The notes under the pieces are model-generated. The model did no database searches, was not told the DNA's origin, and saw only the letters and a program-made list of their open reading frames with translations. From NCBI GenBank assembly GCA_965658435.1, contig CBFHSE010000027.1, forward strand, positions 1 through 20,826: a stretch of 20,826 bases of DNA. The letters are read 5' to 3'. Position numbers and translations under genes: made by a program. Below, in pieces: positions 13,921-20,826 of the stretch (positions within the stretch are counted from its first letter, which is position 1; each line of letters opens with the position of its first letter). This DNA comes from JADHLN01 sp965658435. Its GTDB lineage: Bacteria > Pseudomonadota > Alphaproteobacteria > Rickettsiales > JABIRX01.

Positions 13921-15425
13921 GTTACATATCAGGTAATACAGAGTTAATCAAGGTTGCAGAATCAGTAGCATCAGAAAAAGGAATATCAGTTGAATCAGTT
14001 ATTGATGCTATTGAACAAGCAGTGAAAGTTGCGGCAAGAAAAAAATATGGAGCTGAATATGATATTAATGCAAAAATAGATCGCAAAACAGGGCAATTCA
14101 GAATATATAGAAGATTAGAAGTTGTTGAGAAAGTTGAAGATTCTCTTACTCAAATTTCTCTTGAGCAAGTAAAAAAATCAACAGGAGATAAATCTGAAGC
14201 ATCTATAGGAGATCATGTAACTCAAGATTTGCCTCCAATAGATCTAAGAAGGTTAGTGGCATCAGTTGTAAAACAAGTTATTTTTCAAAAAGTAAAAATA
14301 GCAGAAAAAGAAAAGCAATTTGATCAATTTAGCGGTAAAGAAGGAACTATCGTAAGTGGAATTATAAAAAAAGTTAGTCCAAGAGGTGTATTGCTGGATG
14401 TGAATGGAGTAGAGGCATTTTTAGATAAATCTGGCATTATTTCTCACGAAACATTAAAGCAAAATGACAGAGTTAGAGCCTGTATATCAGAAGTTATAAG
14501 AAAAGACCATGGAGTACAAATTTACCTATCACGTACTTCTAATGACTTTATGGAAAAGCTATTTACTCAGGAAGTTCCTGAAATATATGATGGCATTATT
14601 AAAATAAAATCAGTATCCAGAGAGCCAGGCGCAAGAGCAAAGATAGCAGTTCAGTCAGTTGAGTCTAATCTTGACCCTGTTGGAGCATGCGTTGGTGTGA
14701 GGGGCTCTAGAGTTCAAGTTGTTATTAATGAATTAAAAGGTGAGAAGATTGATATTGTAGAATGGTCTGATGAGCCTGCTACTTTTGTAGTAAATGCCTT
14801 AACTCCAGCTACTGTCCTTAAGGTTGTAATTGATGAAGAAAGCAATAGAATAGAAACTGTTGTTTCACAAAAAGATTACAGTATAGCAATTGGTAGAAGA
14901 GGGCAAAATGCCCGTTTAGCATCTAAGCTTACAGGGTGGAAAATTGATATTCTAACAGAAGAAGAAGAGTCAAGAATTAGAAAAGAGGAAGCTGAAAAAA
15001 CTTACGAGTTATTTACCAAGCATCTTAAGCTTAATGATCTTTCTGCAAGAGTATTGATTGCAGAAGGTGTATCAGAAGCAGAAGAAATAATTATGGCTGG
15101 TTCTGAAAATTTAGCTACTATTGAAGGTTTTGACATAAAAAAAGCTGAAGTGTTGATAGAAAATGCAGAAAAATTTTCTAAATCTAAAACATACATAAAA
15201 TTAAAATGGGAAAAGCTTGACTTAGCTGATGAGTTATTAAATGTAAAAAATATTACACCTGCTATAGCTGTTAATCTTAAGCAAAATAACATCGTTAAAA
15301 TTGATGATTTGGCTGACTTATCGCGTGATGAATTTAAAGATATTGTTTCTCAAGATATAATCAATAATGATAAAAAAATTGATGAATTAATAATGAGTGC
15401 AAGAAATATAGCATTTAACAAATAA
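13917..15425 (+). CDS. nusA: Transcription termination/antitermination protein NusA
   Basis: The 502-residue protein has all NusA parts: the N-terminal RNA polymerase-binding domain (about 1-130, with VAESVASEKGISVESVIDAI), S1 domain (about 136-203, GTIVSGIIKKVSPRGVLLDV), KH1 (around GVRGSRVQVVINEL, about 258-275), KH2 (GRRGQNAR at 326-333) and two C-terminal helix-hairpin-helix AR repeats (about 365-425 and 435-495). NusA slows RNA polymerase at pauses, helps hairpin terminators and takes part in rRNA antitermination. GTG 13917 is chosen because MSYISGNTELIKVAESVA aligns with the family start and AAGG (13906-13909) lies 7 bases upstream; no better ATG exists. infB follows 12 bases after the stop. 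rimP, the usual upstream neighbour, is absent. Confidence 0.97.
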   Translation: MSYISGNTELIKVAESVASEKGISVESVIDAIEQAVKVAARKKYGAEYDINAKIDRKTGQFRIYRRLEVVEKVEDSLTQISLEQVKKSTGDKSEASIGDHVTQDLPPIDLRRLVASVVKQVIFQKVKIAEKEKQFDQFSGKEGTIVSGIIKKVSPRGVLLDVNGVEAFLDKSGIISHETLKQNDRVRACISEVIRKDHGVQIYLSRTSNDFMEKLFTQEVPEIYDGIIKIKSVSREPGARAKIAVQSVESNLDPVGACVGVRGSRVQVVINELKGEKIDIVEWSDEPATFVVNALTPATVLKVVIDEESNRIETVVSQKDYSIAIGRRGQNARLASKLTGWKIDILTEEEESRIRKEEAEKTYELFTKHLKLNDLSARVLIAEGVSEAEEIIMAGSENLATIEGFDIKKAEVLIENAEKFSKSKTYIKLKWEKLDLADELLNVKNITPAIAVNLKQNNIVKIDDLADLSRDEFKDIVSQDIINNDKKIDELIMSARNIAFNK

Positions 15426-15437
15426 AGAGTAAAATTA

Positions 15438-17792
15438 ATGTCTGATAATAAATATGGTAATAATAAAAACAAACCTAATGTGGTGGTTGTTACCAAAAAG
15501 AAGTTTAATTTTATGGATAAAGCCAAAAATGCTTTGCCCGTTAATAAAAATGCAGCTGAAGAAGCCAAAGAACAGCAAGTTATTACACATCAAACATTTG
15601 ATAATTCTGCTCGTCAAAGCAAATCAATTAGAAATCTAGATGAAAGGTCTAGTGTAATTTCTGAAAAGAAGGAAAATGAAGTAAAAAAAATAAAAAGCTT
15701 TACAAAAGGCTCTGATCATAAAAAAGAAGAAGCAAAATTTGACTTTTTTAGTGAAGAAAAAACTTCTAAAAAAGAGGAGAAAAAAACAAACAAAGCAGAT
15801 TTCTTAAAAGAAATTACCATTAGATCTGATTCAAAAGAAAAAAATTTTGATCCAAAAGATTCGAGTTTATTTTTAGGAAAAGCTACAAAATATGGAGCGG
15901 AATCATCAAAAAATAAAAAAAATATATTTGATGATGAAGAAATAGAGCAAGAAAGATTAAGATCAATTGCTTCGATAAAAAGAGAAAGAGATAAATTAAA
16001 AAGAAAAAAACAAATATTAAATGGTGATGACTCAAATAAAGAAAAAAAAGCTAAAGAAGTTATTTTACCTGAAACTATAACTGTTCAAGAGCTTGCAAAT
16101 AGAATGTCTGAGCCTAGTGCAAATCTAGTTAGAGAATTAATGAAAATGGGGATGATGATTACGGCAAATAAACCAATTGATGCTGATACTGCAGAGTTAT
16201 TAGTGGCTGAATTTGGAATGACTGTTAAAAGAGTATCTGATTCTGACATTGAAAAAATTCTAGATGATCCAGAAAGAGAAAATAAAGATAAGTTAGTTTC
16301 AAGATCACCAGTAGTTTCGGTTATGGGGCATGTTGATCATGGAAAAACATCATTATTAGACGCATTAAGAGAAACAAATATAGTAGCTAAAGAATCTGGC
16401 GGTATAACTCAGCATATAGGTGCGTCCAAAATTAACTTTGCTGATAAGCATATTACATTTCTTGATACTCCTGGTCATGAAGCTTTTACTGCAATGCGTT
16501 TAAGAGGTGCTCATGCAACTGATATGGTTATTTTGGTTGTTGCAGCCGATGATGGTATTAAAGATCAAACAATTGAAGCTATAAACCATGCTAAAGCTGC
16601 AAAAATTCCAATTATAGTTGCTATAAATAAAATTGATAAAGAGGGAGCAAATCCTGATAGAATCTCAACAGATTTGTTAGAGCATGAAGTTATTTTAGAA
16701 TCTATGGGAGGAGAGGTACTAAGTGTTCAGGTTTCAGCAAAAGAAAAGAAAAATCTAGATAAGCTATTAGAAGCTGTGCAGTTACAATCAGAATTTTTAG
16801 AATTAAAAGCTAATCCTGAATGTAAAGCATCAGGAGTGGTGATTGAAAGTAAAATTGATAAATCTAAGGGTGTTTTATCAACTTTGTTAGTTCAACATGG
16901 TACCTTAAATATCGGAGATATTGTAATAGCTGGGACTGGTTGGGGTAAAGCAAGAATTTTAAATGATGAAAATAAAAAACGCCTAGAGCAAATTAAGCCT
17001 TCTGAACCAGCGGAACTATTAGGTCTTAATGAGGCTCCTGCAGCTGGAGAAAAATTTTATGTTGTTGATAGTGAAAAAATAGCTCGTGACATAATAGAAT
17101 ATAGAGTAAATAAGCAAAAAGATAAAGAAGCAGCAAGAAAAAGTAAAAAAACATTAGAAGATATTTTTGCTGGCATGACTAATGACTCAAAAAAGAAATT
17201 AAGCATAATAGTTAAGGCTGATGTTAATGGTTCTGTAGAAGCTATTAATAACTCAATTGAAAAGCTTGCAAATGAAGAAGTTGATCTCCAAATTATTCAC
17301 AGTGCAGTTGGAGGTATTACAGATTCAGATATTATTTTAGCTAAAGCATCTGATGCTATAATTATTGGTTTTAATGTAAGAATATCAACGACTAATGAAA
17401 ATGAAGCAAAAGAAGTAGATATTAGATATTATTCTATAATTTACGATTTAGTAGATGATATAAAGCTTGCAGTAAAAGGAATGCTTAAACCTGTTATAAA
17501 AGAGGTTCAAAATGGCAAGGGAGAAATCAGAAAAGTTTTTGATTTATCAAAATATGGTAAGATTGCTGGATGTTACGTAAATTCTGGCCTTGTTAAAAGA
17601 GCTTCAAGATGTAGGGTAATCAGGGATTCGGTAGTTATTTCTGATAGTGCTATTAAAGCATTAAAACATTTTAAAGATGATGTTAAAGAAGTAAAAAATG
17701 GATCTGAATGTGGTATTAGTTTTGAAAATACTACAGATTTTCTAGCAGGAGATAAATTAGAGTTCTTTGAGTTAGTTGAAGAAGCAAAATAA
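15438..17792 (+). CDS. infB: Translation initiation factor IF-2
   Basis: The 784-residue GTPase places initiator fMet-tRNA on the 30S subunit and promotes subunit joining. The G1 motif GHVDHGKT is at 297-304, G3 DTPGH at 343-347 and G4 NKID at 397-400, followed by domain II and the C-terminal fMet-tRNA-binding domain (ending near KLEFFELVEEAK). The first 200 or so residues are Lys/Glu/Ser/Asp-rich and low in complexity, the variable N-terminal extension of bacterial IF-2, with the IF2N-type helical piece ITVQELANRMSEPSANLVRE at about 214-233. No frameshift is seen. The ylxR gene often found between nusA and infB is missing. rbfA follows 5 bases after the stop. Confidence 0.98.
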   Translation: MSDNKYGNNKNKPNVVVVTKKKFNFMDKAKNALPVNKNAAEEAKEQQVITHQTFDNSARQSKSIRNLDERSSVISEKKENEVKKIKSFTKGSDHKKEEAKFDFFSEEKTSKKEEKKTNKADFLKEITIRSDSKEKNFDPKDSSLFLGKATKYGAESSKNKKNIFDDEEIEQERLRSIASIKRERDKLKRKKQILNGDDSNKEKKAKEVILPETITVQELANRMSEPSANLVRELMKMGMMITANKPIDADTAELLVAEFGMTVKRVSDSDIEKILDDPERENKDKLVSRSPVVSVMGHVDHGKTSLLDALRETNIVAKESGGITQHIGASKINFADKHITFLDTPGHEAFTAMRLRGAHATDMVILVVAADDGIKDQTIEAINHAKAAKIPIIVAINKIDKEGANPDRISTDLLEHEVILESMGGEVLSVQVSAKEKKNLDKLLEAVQLQSEFLELKANPECKASGVVIESKIDKSKGVLSTLLVQHGTLNIGDIVIAGTGWGKARILNDENKKRLEQIKPSEPAELLGLNEAPAAGEKFYVVDSEKIARDIIEYRVNKQKDKEAARKSKKTLEDIFAGMTNDSKKKLSIIVKADVNGSVEAINNSIEKLANEEVDLQIIHSAVGGITDSDIILAKASDAIIIGFNVRISTTNENEAKEVDIRYYSIIYDLVDDIKLAVKGMLKPVIKEVQNGKGEIRKVFDLSKYGKIAGCYVNSGLVKRASRCRVIRDSVVISDSAIKALKHFKDDVKEVKNGSECGISFENTTDFLAGDKLEFFELVEEAK

Positions 17793-17797
17793 TTAAA

Positions 17798-18163
17798 ATG
17801 ATTAATAAAGCTCCAACTTCACGTCAGTTAAAAATAGCTGAAAATCTAAAAAGAATCATAGCAAATCAATTTATAATAGATAAAATTCAAAATAATCTTA
17901 TAGGAGAAATGCATATTACTGTATCAATGGTAAAAATGAGCTCTGATTTAAAGATTGCTAAAATCTATATTATTCCCGATTGTAAAGAAGGTGATTTAGA
18001 TCAAGTAATAAAATTATTAAATGAATATTCTCACATTTTTAAAAAATCTATAGCTAGCAAAACTAACTTAAAATACATACCAAATCTAAAATTTTTTTAT
18101 GATGATGTTTTTAAGCAAGTAAATAATGTTGAAAATATTTTAGCAAATCTAGATAATGAATAA
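17798..18163 (+). CDS. rbfA: 30S ribosome-binding factor A
   Basis: The 121-residue protein has RbfA length and a KH-like fold pattern: the N-terminal RQLKIAENLKRIIANQFI helix, then MHITVSMVKMSSDLKIAKIYI (positions about 38-58, a beta-alpha-beta core with the conserved V-x-M-S-x-D-L motif) and the C-terminal LKYIPNLKFFYDD strand. RbfA binds the 30S subunit near helix 1 of 16S rRNA in late maturation and cold growth. The infB-rbfA order is the classical one. Its last 8 bases overlap the next gene, which starts at ATG 18156, so the two are translationally coupled. Confidence 0.93.
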   Translation: MINKAPTSRQLKIAENLKRIIANQFIIDKIQNNLIGEMHITVSMVKMSSDLKIAKIYIIPDCKEGDLDQVIKLLNEYSHIFKKSIASKTNLKYIPNLKFFYDDVFKQVNNVENILANLDNE

Positions 18164-18905
18164 TTTAGCTATAATATTAGTAAATCCTCAATTAGGAGAT
18201 AATATTGGAGCTATTGCAAGAATAATGGCTAATTTTGATCATGATGATTTAAGGATAGTTAATCCACGAGATGGTTGGCCAAACCGCAAGGCAGAAATTG
18301 TTGCAGCAGATGGTTTAGAGGTAATAAAAAAGGCTAAAATTTATGAAAAATTAACTGATGCCATAGCTGACATTGATAATTTATATGCAGCATCAGCAAG
18401 AGTAAGAAAAATGCATAAAGAGCATTATAACATTGCAGAGCATATCACAGAAGTTAAAGATAATATTTCGATGCTTACAGAACAAAAACTTGGTGTTATG
18501 TTTGGATCAGAAAGATGTGGATTGTTAAATGATGAGATAATTTATGCCAAAAAAATTATAACTATTGCTACTTCTAAAGAGACCCCAGTGTTAAATTTAT
18601 CCCATGCAGCTGGATTGATTTGTTATGAATATTTTAACATTCAAAATAAAGTTAAAATTAATAGTAAATATAAAAAGAAATCCTTGAATAAAATAGAGTT
18701 AAATTATTTTTTAGATGATTTAAAATCTAAATTAGAAGAAACAGATTTTTTTAAAAATGATGCTAGAAAAAATAAGATGTTTCAGGCTATTTCAAATATA
18801 TATACCAGAAATAATTTAAGTGGTCAGGAAGTTAAGACTTTAATAGGAATAACTAAAGAATTATATTATTTTAAATCTCAAGGAAAGCCTAAAAAACTTA
18901 AGTAA
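18156..18905 (+). CDS. trmJ: SPOUT-family RNA 2'-O-methyltransferase, TrmJ type
   Basis: The 249-residue protein carries the SpoU/TrmH signatures: NIGAIARIMANF (16-27), GSERCGLLNDE (117-127) and NLSHAAGLICYE (147-158), which build the knotted SAM-binding site. The C-terminal extension (about 165-249), ending with a helical segment near NIYTRNNLSGQEVKTLIGI, matches TrmJ rather than TrmL or TrmH. TrmJ methylates the ribose of nucleotide 32 in certain tRNAs; exact substrate specificity cannot be read from the sequence. It overlaps rbfA by 8 bases, where many proteobacteria have truB, so a tRNA-modification gene still ends the nusA-infB unit. No terminator is seen after it. Confidence 0.88.
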   Translation: MNNLAIILVNPQLGDNIGAIARIMANFDHDDLRIVNPRDGWPNRKAEIVAADGLEVIKKAKIYEKLTDAIADIDNLYAASARVRKMHKEHYNIAEHITEVKDNISMLTEQKLGVMFGSERCGLLNDEIIYAKKIITIATSKETPVLNLSHAAGLICYEYFNIQNKVKINSKYKKKSLNKIELNYFLDDLKSKLEETDFFKNDARKNKMFQAISNIYTRNNLSGQEVKTLIGITKELYYFKSQGKPKKLK

Positions 18906-18911
18906 TTTAAA

Positions 18912-18939
18912 TTGACAATAAGATAATAATTTGTAATAT
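18912..18939 (+). promoter_or_regulatory. Sigma70-type promoter for rpsD
   Basis: TTGACA (18912-18917, perfect -35), a 16-base spacer and TAATAT (18934-18939, 4/6) face rpsD, with a start predicted near 18946 and ATG 18963 just downstream. A 17-base spacing gives AATATC instead. It lies just after the trmJ stop, so rpsD may be expressed both from here and by read-through. Confidence 0.55.
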
Positions 18940-18962
18940 CACTGCCTTACTAATGATAAAAT

Positions 18963-19580
18963 ATGACAAAAAGAGTACAAGCAAAACATAAAATTTCTAG
19001 AAGATTAGGGGTAAACTTATGGGGTTCTCATAAATTTAAACAAGATAGATCCTACCCACCAGGTGAACATGGTCCGTTAAATGCATCTAGAAGAAAAACT
19101 GATTATGGCCTGCACTTGAATGCGAAACAGCAGTTAAAAGGATATTACGCTAATATATCTGAAAAAAAATTTAGAAAAATATATAAAGAAGCAAAAAGAT
19201 TAAAAGGAGACACTAGTGAAAATATCATAGCTTTATTAGAATCTCGTCTTGATAGTATAATCTACAGAGCAAATTTTGTTCCTACAATGTTTGCTGCTAG
19301 GCAATTTATCAATCATAAACATATTGAAGTTAACGGTAAAGTAGTAAATATATCAAGCTATCAAATAAAAATTGGTGATGTTATCTCAATTAAAAATGCT
19401 TCAAAAGAGCTGTTAATTATATTAGAAACTATTCAGAAAAAAGAAAGAGACATACCTGATTATATTGAGGTTGATTACAAGCAAAAATCAGTGAAATTGC
19501 TTTCATTACCTTCATTATCTGATGTTCCATATCCATCTATAATGCAGCCAAATCTAGTTGTAGAATATTACAGCGCATAA
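18963..19580 (+). CDS. rpsD: 30S ribosomal protein S4
   Basis: The 205-residue protein is normal length for S4. The N-terminal region has KHKISRRLGVNLWGS and SYPPGEHGP, the alphaproteobacterial form without the zinc-binding cysteines. The S4 RNA-binding domain (about 94-156) contains LESRLDSIIYRANFVPTM, then ARQFINHKHIEVNGKVVN, and the C terminus has QPNLVVEYYSA. S4 is a primary 16S rRNA binder that starts 30S assembly. Here rpsD stands alone with its own promoter, away from the alpha operon, as in many Alphaproteobacteria. No Shine-Dalgarno site is evident. It is convergent with the ankyrin gene, 95 bases apart. Confidence 0.97.
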   Translation: MTKRVQAKHKISRRLGVNLWGSHKFKQDRSYPPGEHGPLNASRRKTDYGLHLNAKQQLKGYYANISEKKFRKIYKEAKRLKGDTSENIIALLESRLDSIIYRANFVPTMFAARQFINHKHIEVNGKVVNISSYQIKIGDVISIKNASKELLIILETIQKKERDIPDYIEVDYKQKSVKLLSLPSLSDVPYPSIMQPNLVVEYYSA

Positions 19581-19610
19581 TTCGAAATTTACTAAACAAA
19601 AGATTGGTTA

Positions 19611-19641
19611 AGAAAATATTTTTATATTTTAAAATTTTTCT
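19611..19641. terminator. Weak AT-rich hairpin between convergent genes
   Basis: AGAAAA (19611-19616) pairs with TTTTCT (19636-19641), and after a small internal loop TTTT (19619-19622) pairs with AAAA (19631-19634). The stem is nearly all A-T, so it is a weak candidate for a bidirectional terminator for rpsD and the ankyrin gene. Its position is apt, but in DNA this AT-rich such pairing is expected by chance. Confidence 0.3.
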
Positions 19642-19675
19642 GATATCAAATATTAATGACAATTATACTTTGTTG

Positions 19676-20826
19676 TTAGCAGCGTGAATTACGTGCCGAT
19701 GCTGCTGCAAAAGCTGCCCTTTCTGCATGTGTTATGGCGCATTGTTCTGCTCTGGAGGTAATAGGTAATAAATCACCACCCTCCTCACGATCACAAGGCT
19801 GAAAATGTGGTGGAAGCGGCTTTAGACCATGTGGATTTAACACCATTGGCGGCAATACATCATGAGGATTATTAGGAGGCTGATCCTGATCCTGATAAGG
19901 GAATTCTTCCATTAAAATAGATCCTTTGTTTTTTTGTGATGATATATCTTCCTTAGGTGAAAGTGGTCCTGGTCTTCTTAATGGCAGTAATGGATTGTTT
20001 TGAGCTGTTGTAGAAGGTTCAGAAGGTTCAGAAGGTAATTGAGTTTCTGGCTGCTCTCCATGTTGAGCAAAAAATGTGACAATAGTTATTTCTTTGCTAG
20101 GTACTCCTCTTTCTTTTAATGCTTTACTTTCATGAAATGGTGTGATTTCAGTTAAAAAGCCTTGAAAATCATGTGCTTCTAAATTTCTTCTTCCAATGCA
20201 TCTTAAAACTTCTTTTCGGAGTGAGAATAGGCATCCATCATTACTTAAAAATAATTTTAAATCCTTAGGGGAAAATGCGCTATCACCATCATAACTACAA
20301 CTTATGTTCATAATATTGGGTTTATGAACTTCAAGCTCTTTTATTAATTTTTTATCGCCATTTATTAAAGCTATGCAACACGTGAAATGTAATTCAGTTT
20401 CACTTATTTGACTGAGGTTATTTGAATAAATACCATCTTGTAAGGCTTTTTCATATGTTTCGTATTCTTTTTTATATTTTTTTAATCTTTCAATATTCAT
20501 TTTATTTATTTCAGAGACTTGTTCACTAGCACTTGGTTTAGCTTCAAAAATGGCGTATGCAGCTTTGATGTTTTTATTATCAAGTGCTATATCTAAAGCT
20601 GTATTACCATTTTTATCTTTAATTTTTATTAGTTTATTTTCTCTATCTAGCTCTAAAAGTTTTTGAATTCCTTCTATGTTGTTATTTTTTACAGCTACGT
20701 GCAAAGCTGTCTCCCCATTTGAATTTTTAGCGTCTAAAATATTATTGTCTATATCATACAATTCTTGAATTTTGCCTGTTAAGTTAGATTTTACTATCTC
20801 ATGTAAGAGGGTATCATCACTTTGTG
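19676..20826 (-). CDS. Ankyrin-repeat protein with proline-rich tail (5' end outside window)
   Basis: The frame is open through the window edge: bases 20762-20826 translate in frame as DDTLLHEIVKSNLTGKIQEL, so a TTG at 20761 is not the true start and at least 382 residues are visible. Ankyrin repeats lie at about 20826-20731 (partial, TLLHEIVKSN), 20727-20630 (NGETALHVAVKNNNIEGIQKLL) and 20617-20530 (NGNTALDIALDNKNIKAAYAIF), with a degenerate fourth one possible near ETELHFTCCIALINGDKKLI. A charged helical linker follows (NIERLKKYKKEYETYEKAL). The last 125 or so residues are Pro/Gln/Ser-rich, probably disordered, ending SARNSRC. Ankyrin repeats bind proteins, and in Rickettsiales such proteins are often secreted into the host. 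No signal peptide can be judged. Effector status is inference. Confidence 0.85.
   Translation of the reverse strand, partial: QSDDTLLHEIVKSNLTGKIQELYDIDNNILDAKNSNGETALHVAVKNNNIEGIQKLLELDRENKLIKIKDKNGNTALDIALDNKNIKAAYAIFEAKPSASEQVSEINKMNIERLKKYKKEYETYEKALQDGIYSNNLSQISETELHFTCCIALINGDKKLIKELEVHKPNIMNISCSYDGDSAFSPKDLKLFLSNDGCLFSLRKEVLRCIGRRNLEAHDFQGFLTEITPFHESKALKERGVPSKEITIVTFFAQHGEQPETQLPSEPSEPSTTAQNNPLLPLRRPGPLSPKEDISSQKNKGSILMEEFPYQDQDQPPNNPHDVLPPMVLNPHGLKPLPPHFQPCDREEGGDLLPITSRAEQCAITHAERAAFAAASARNSRC
19881..19896 (-). repeat. 6-bp in-frame microrepeat in ankyrin gene
   Basis: TGATCC is repeated twice and followed by TGAT. On the minus strand it encodes the Asp-Gln run DQDQDQ in the proline-rich tail. 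As with the 9-bp repeat, slippage would lengthen or shorten the protein without breaking the frame. Confidence 0.8.
20012..20035 (-). repeat. 9-bp in-frame microrepeat in ankyrin gene
   Basis: AGAAGGTTC occurs twice in tandem (20012-20020, 20021-20029), followed by AGAAGG. On the minus strand this encodes the Ser-Glu-Pro repeat SEPSEPS. The unit length is a multiple of three, so copy changes keep the frame. Confidence 0.85.

Noticed and set aside
13815..13925. CRISPR-like or mobile-element repeat
   Set aside because: There are only two and a half imperfect units, without spacers, inverted ends or a transposase; a local tandem duplication explains it.

Overview
The window is AT-rich (roughly 30% GC by eye) and holds the core transcription and translation genes of an alphaproteobacterium. 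Three things suggest a Rickettsiales-like or Holosporales-like host-associated lineage: the tuf-trpT-secE-nusG-rplKAJL-rpoBC order, very compact gene packing with few Shine-Dalgarno sites, and an ankyrin-repeat gene at the right edge. Retention of purD and pyrE fits Anaplasmataceae or Midichloriaceae-type genomes better than Rickettsia, which is known to have lost nucleotide synthesis. This placement is an inference from gene content, not from a phylogeny.

Layout. (1) Positions 1-11331, plus strand: the 3' end of tuf, tRNA-Trp, secE, nusG, rplK, rplA, rplJ, rplL, rpoB and rpoC, with gaps of 0 to 60 bases and no clear terminator. (2) 11333-12610: purD, one base after rpoC, ends 5 bases from the stop of the convergent gene pyrE (12616-13215, minus strand). 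(3) 13209-13777: a near-consensus sigma70 promoter whose -35 box overlaps the pyrE start codon drives two small genes of unknown function, ended by a strong intrinsic terminator. (4) 13778-18905: an unusual nusA leader (partial tandem duplication and a 17-codon upstream ORF overlapping the nusA start by GTGA), then nusA, infB, rbfA and a trmJ-type rRNA/tRNA methyltransferase gene. (5) 18912-19580: rpsD with its own promoter. (6) 19676-20826, minus strand: an ankyrin-repeat protein with a proline-rich C-terminal tail, open at the window edge.

How the genes work together. EF-Tu, tRNA-Trp, L11, L1, L10, L7/L12, S4, IF-2 and RbfA serve translation and ribosome assembly. RpoB, RpoC, NusG and NusA form the transcription elongation machinery. 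SecE belongs to the protein export channel. PurD and PyrE act in de novo purine and pyrimidine synthesis and sit between the two expression operons. The housekeeping genes look intact.

The most interesting places are the nusA leader, the two unidentified ORFs that occupy the place where rimP usually stands, and the ankyrin gene with in-frame microrepeats. I see no CRISPR array, insertion sequence or prophage, and nothing I would call a wholly new system.
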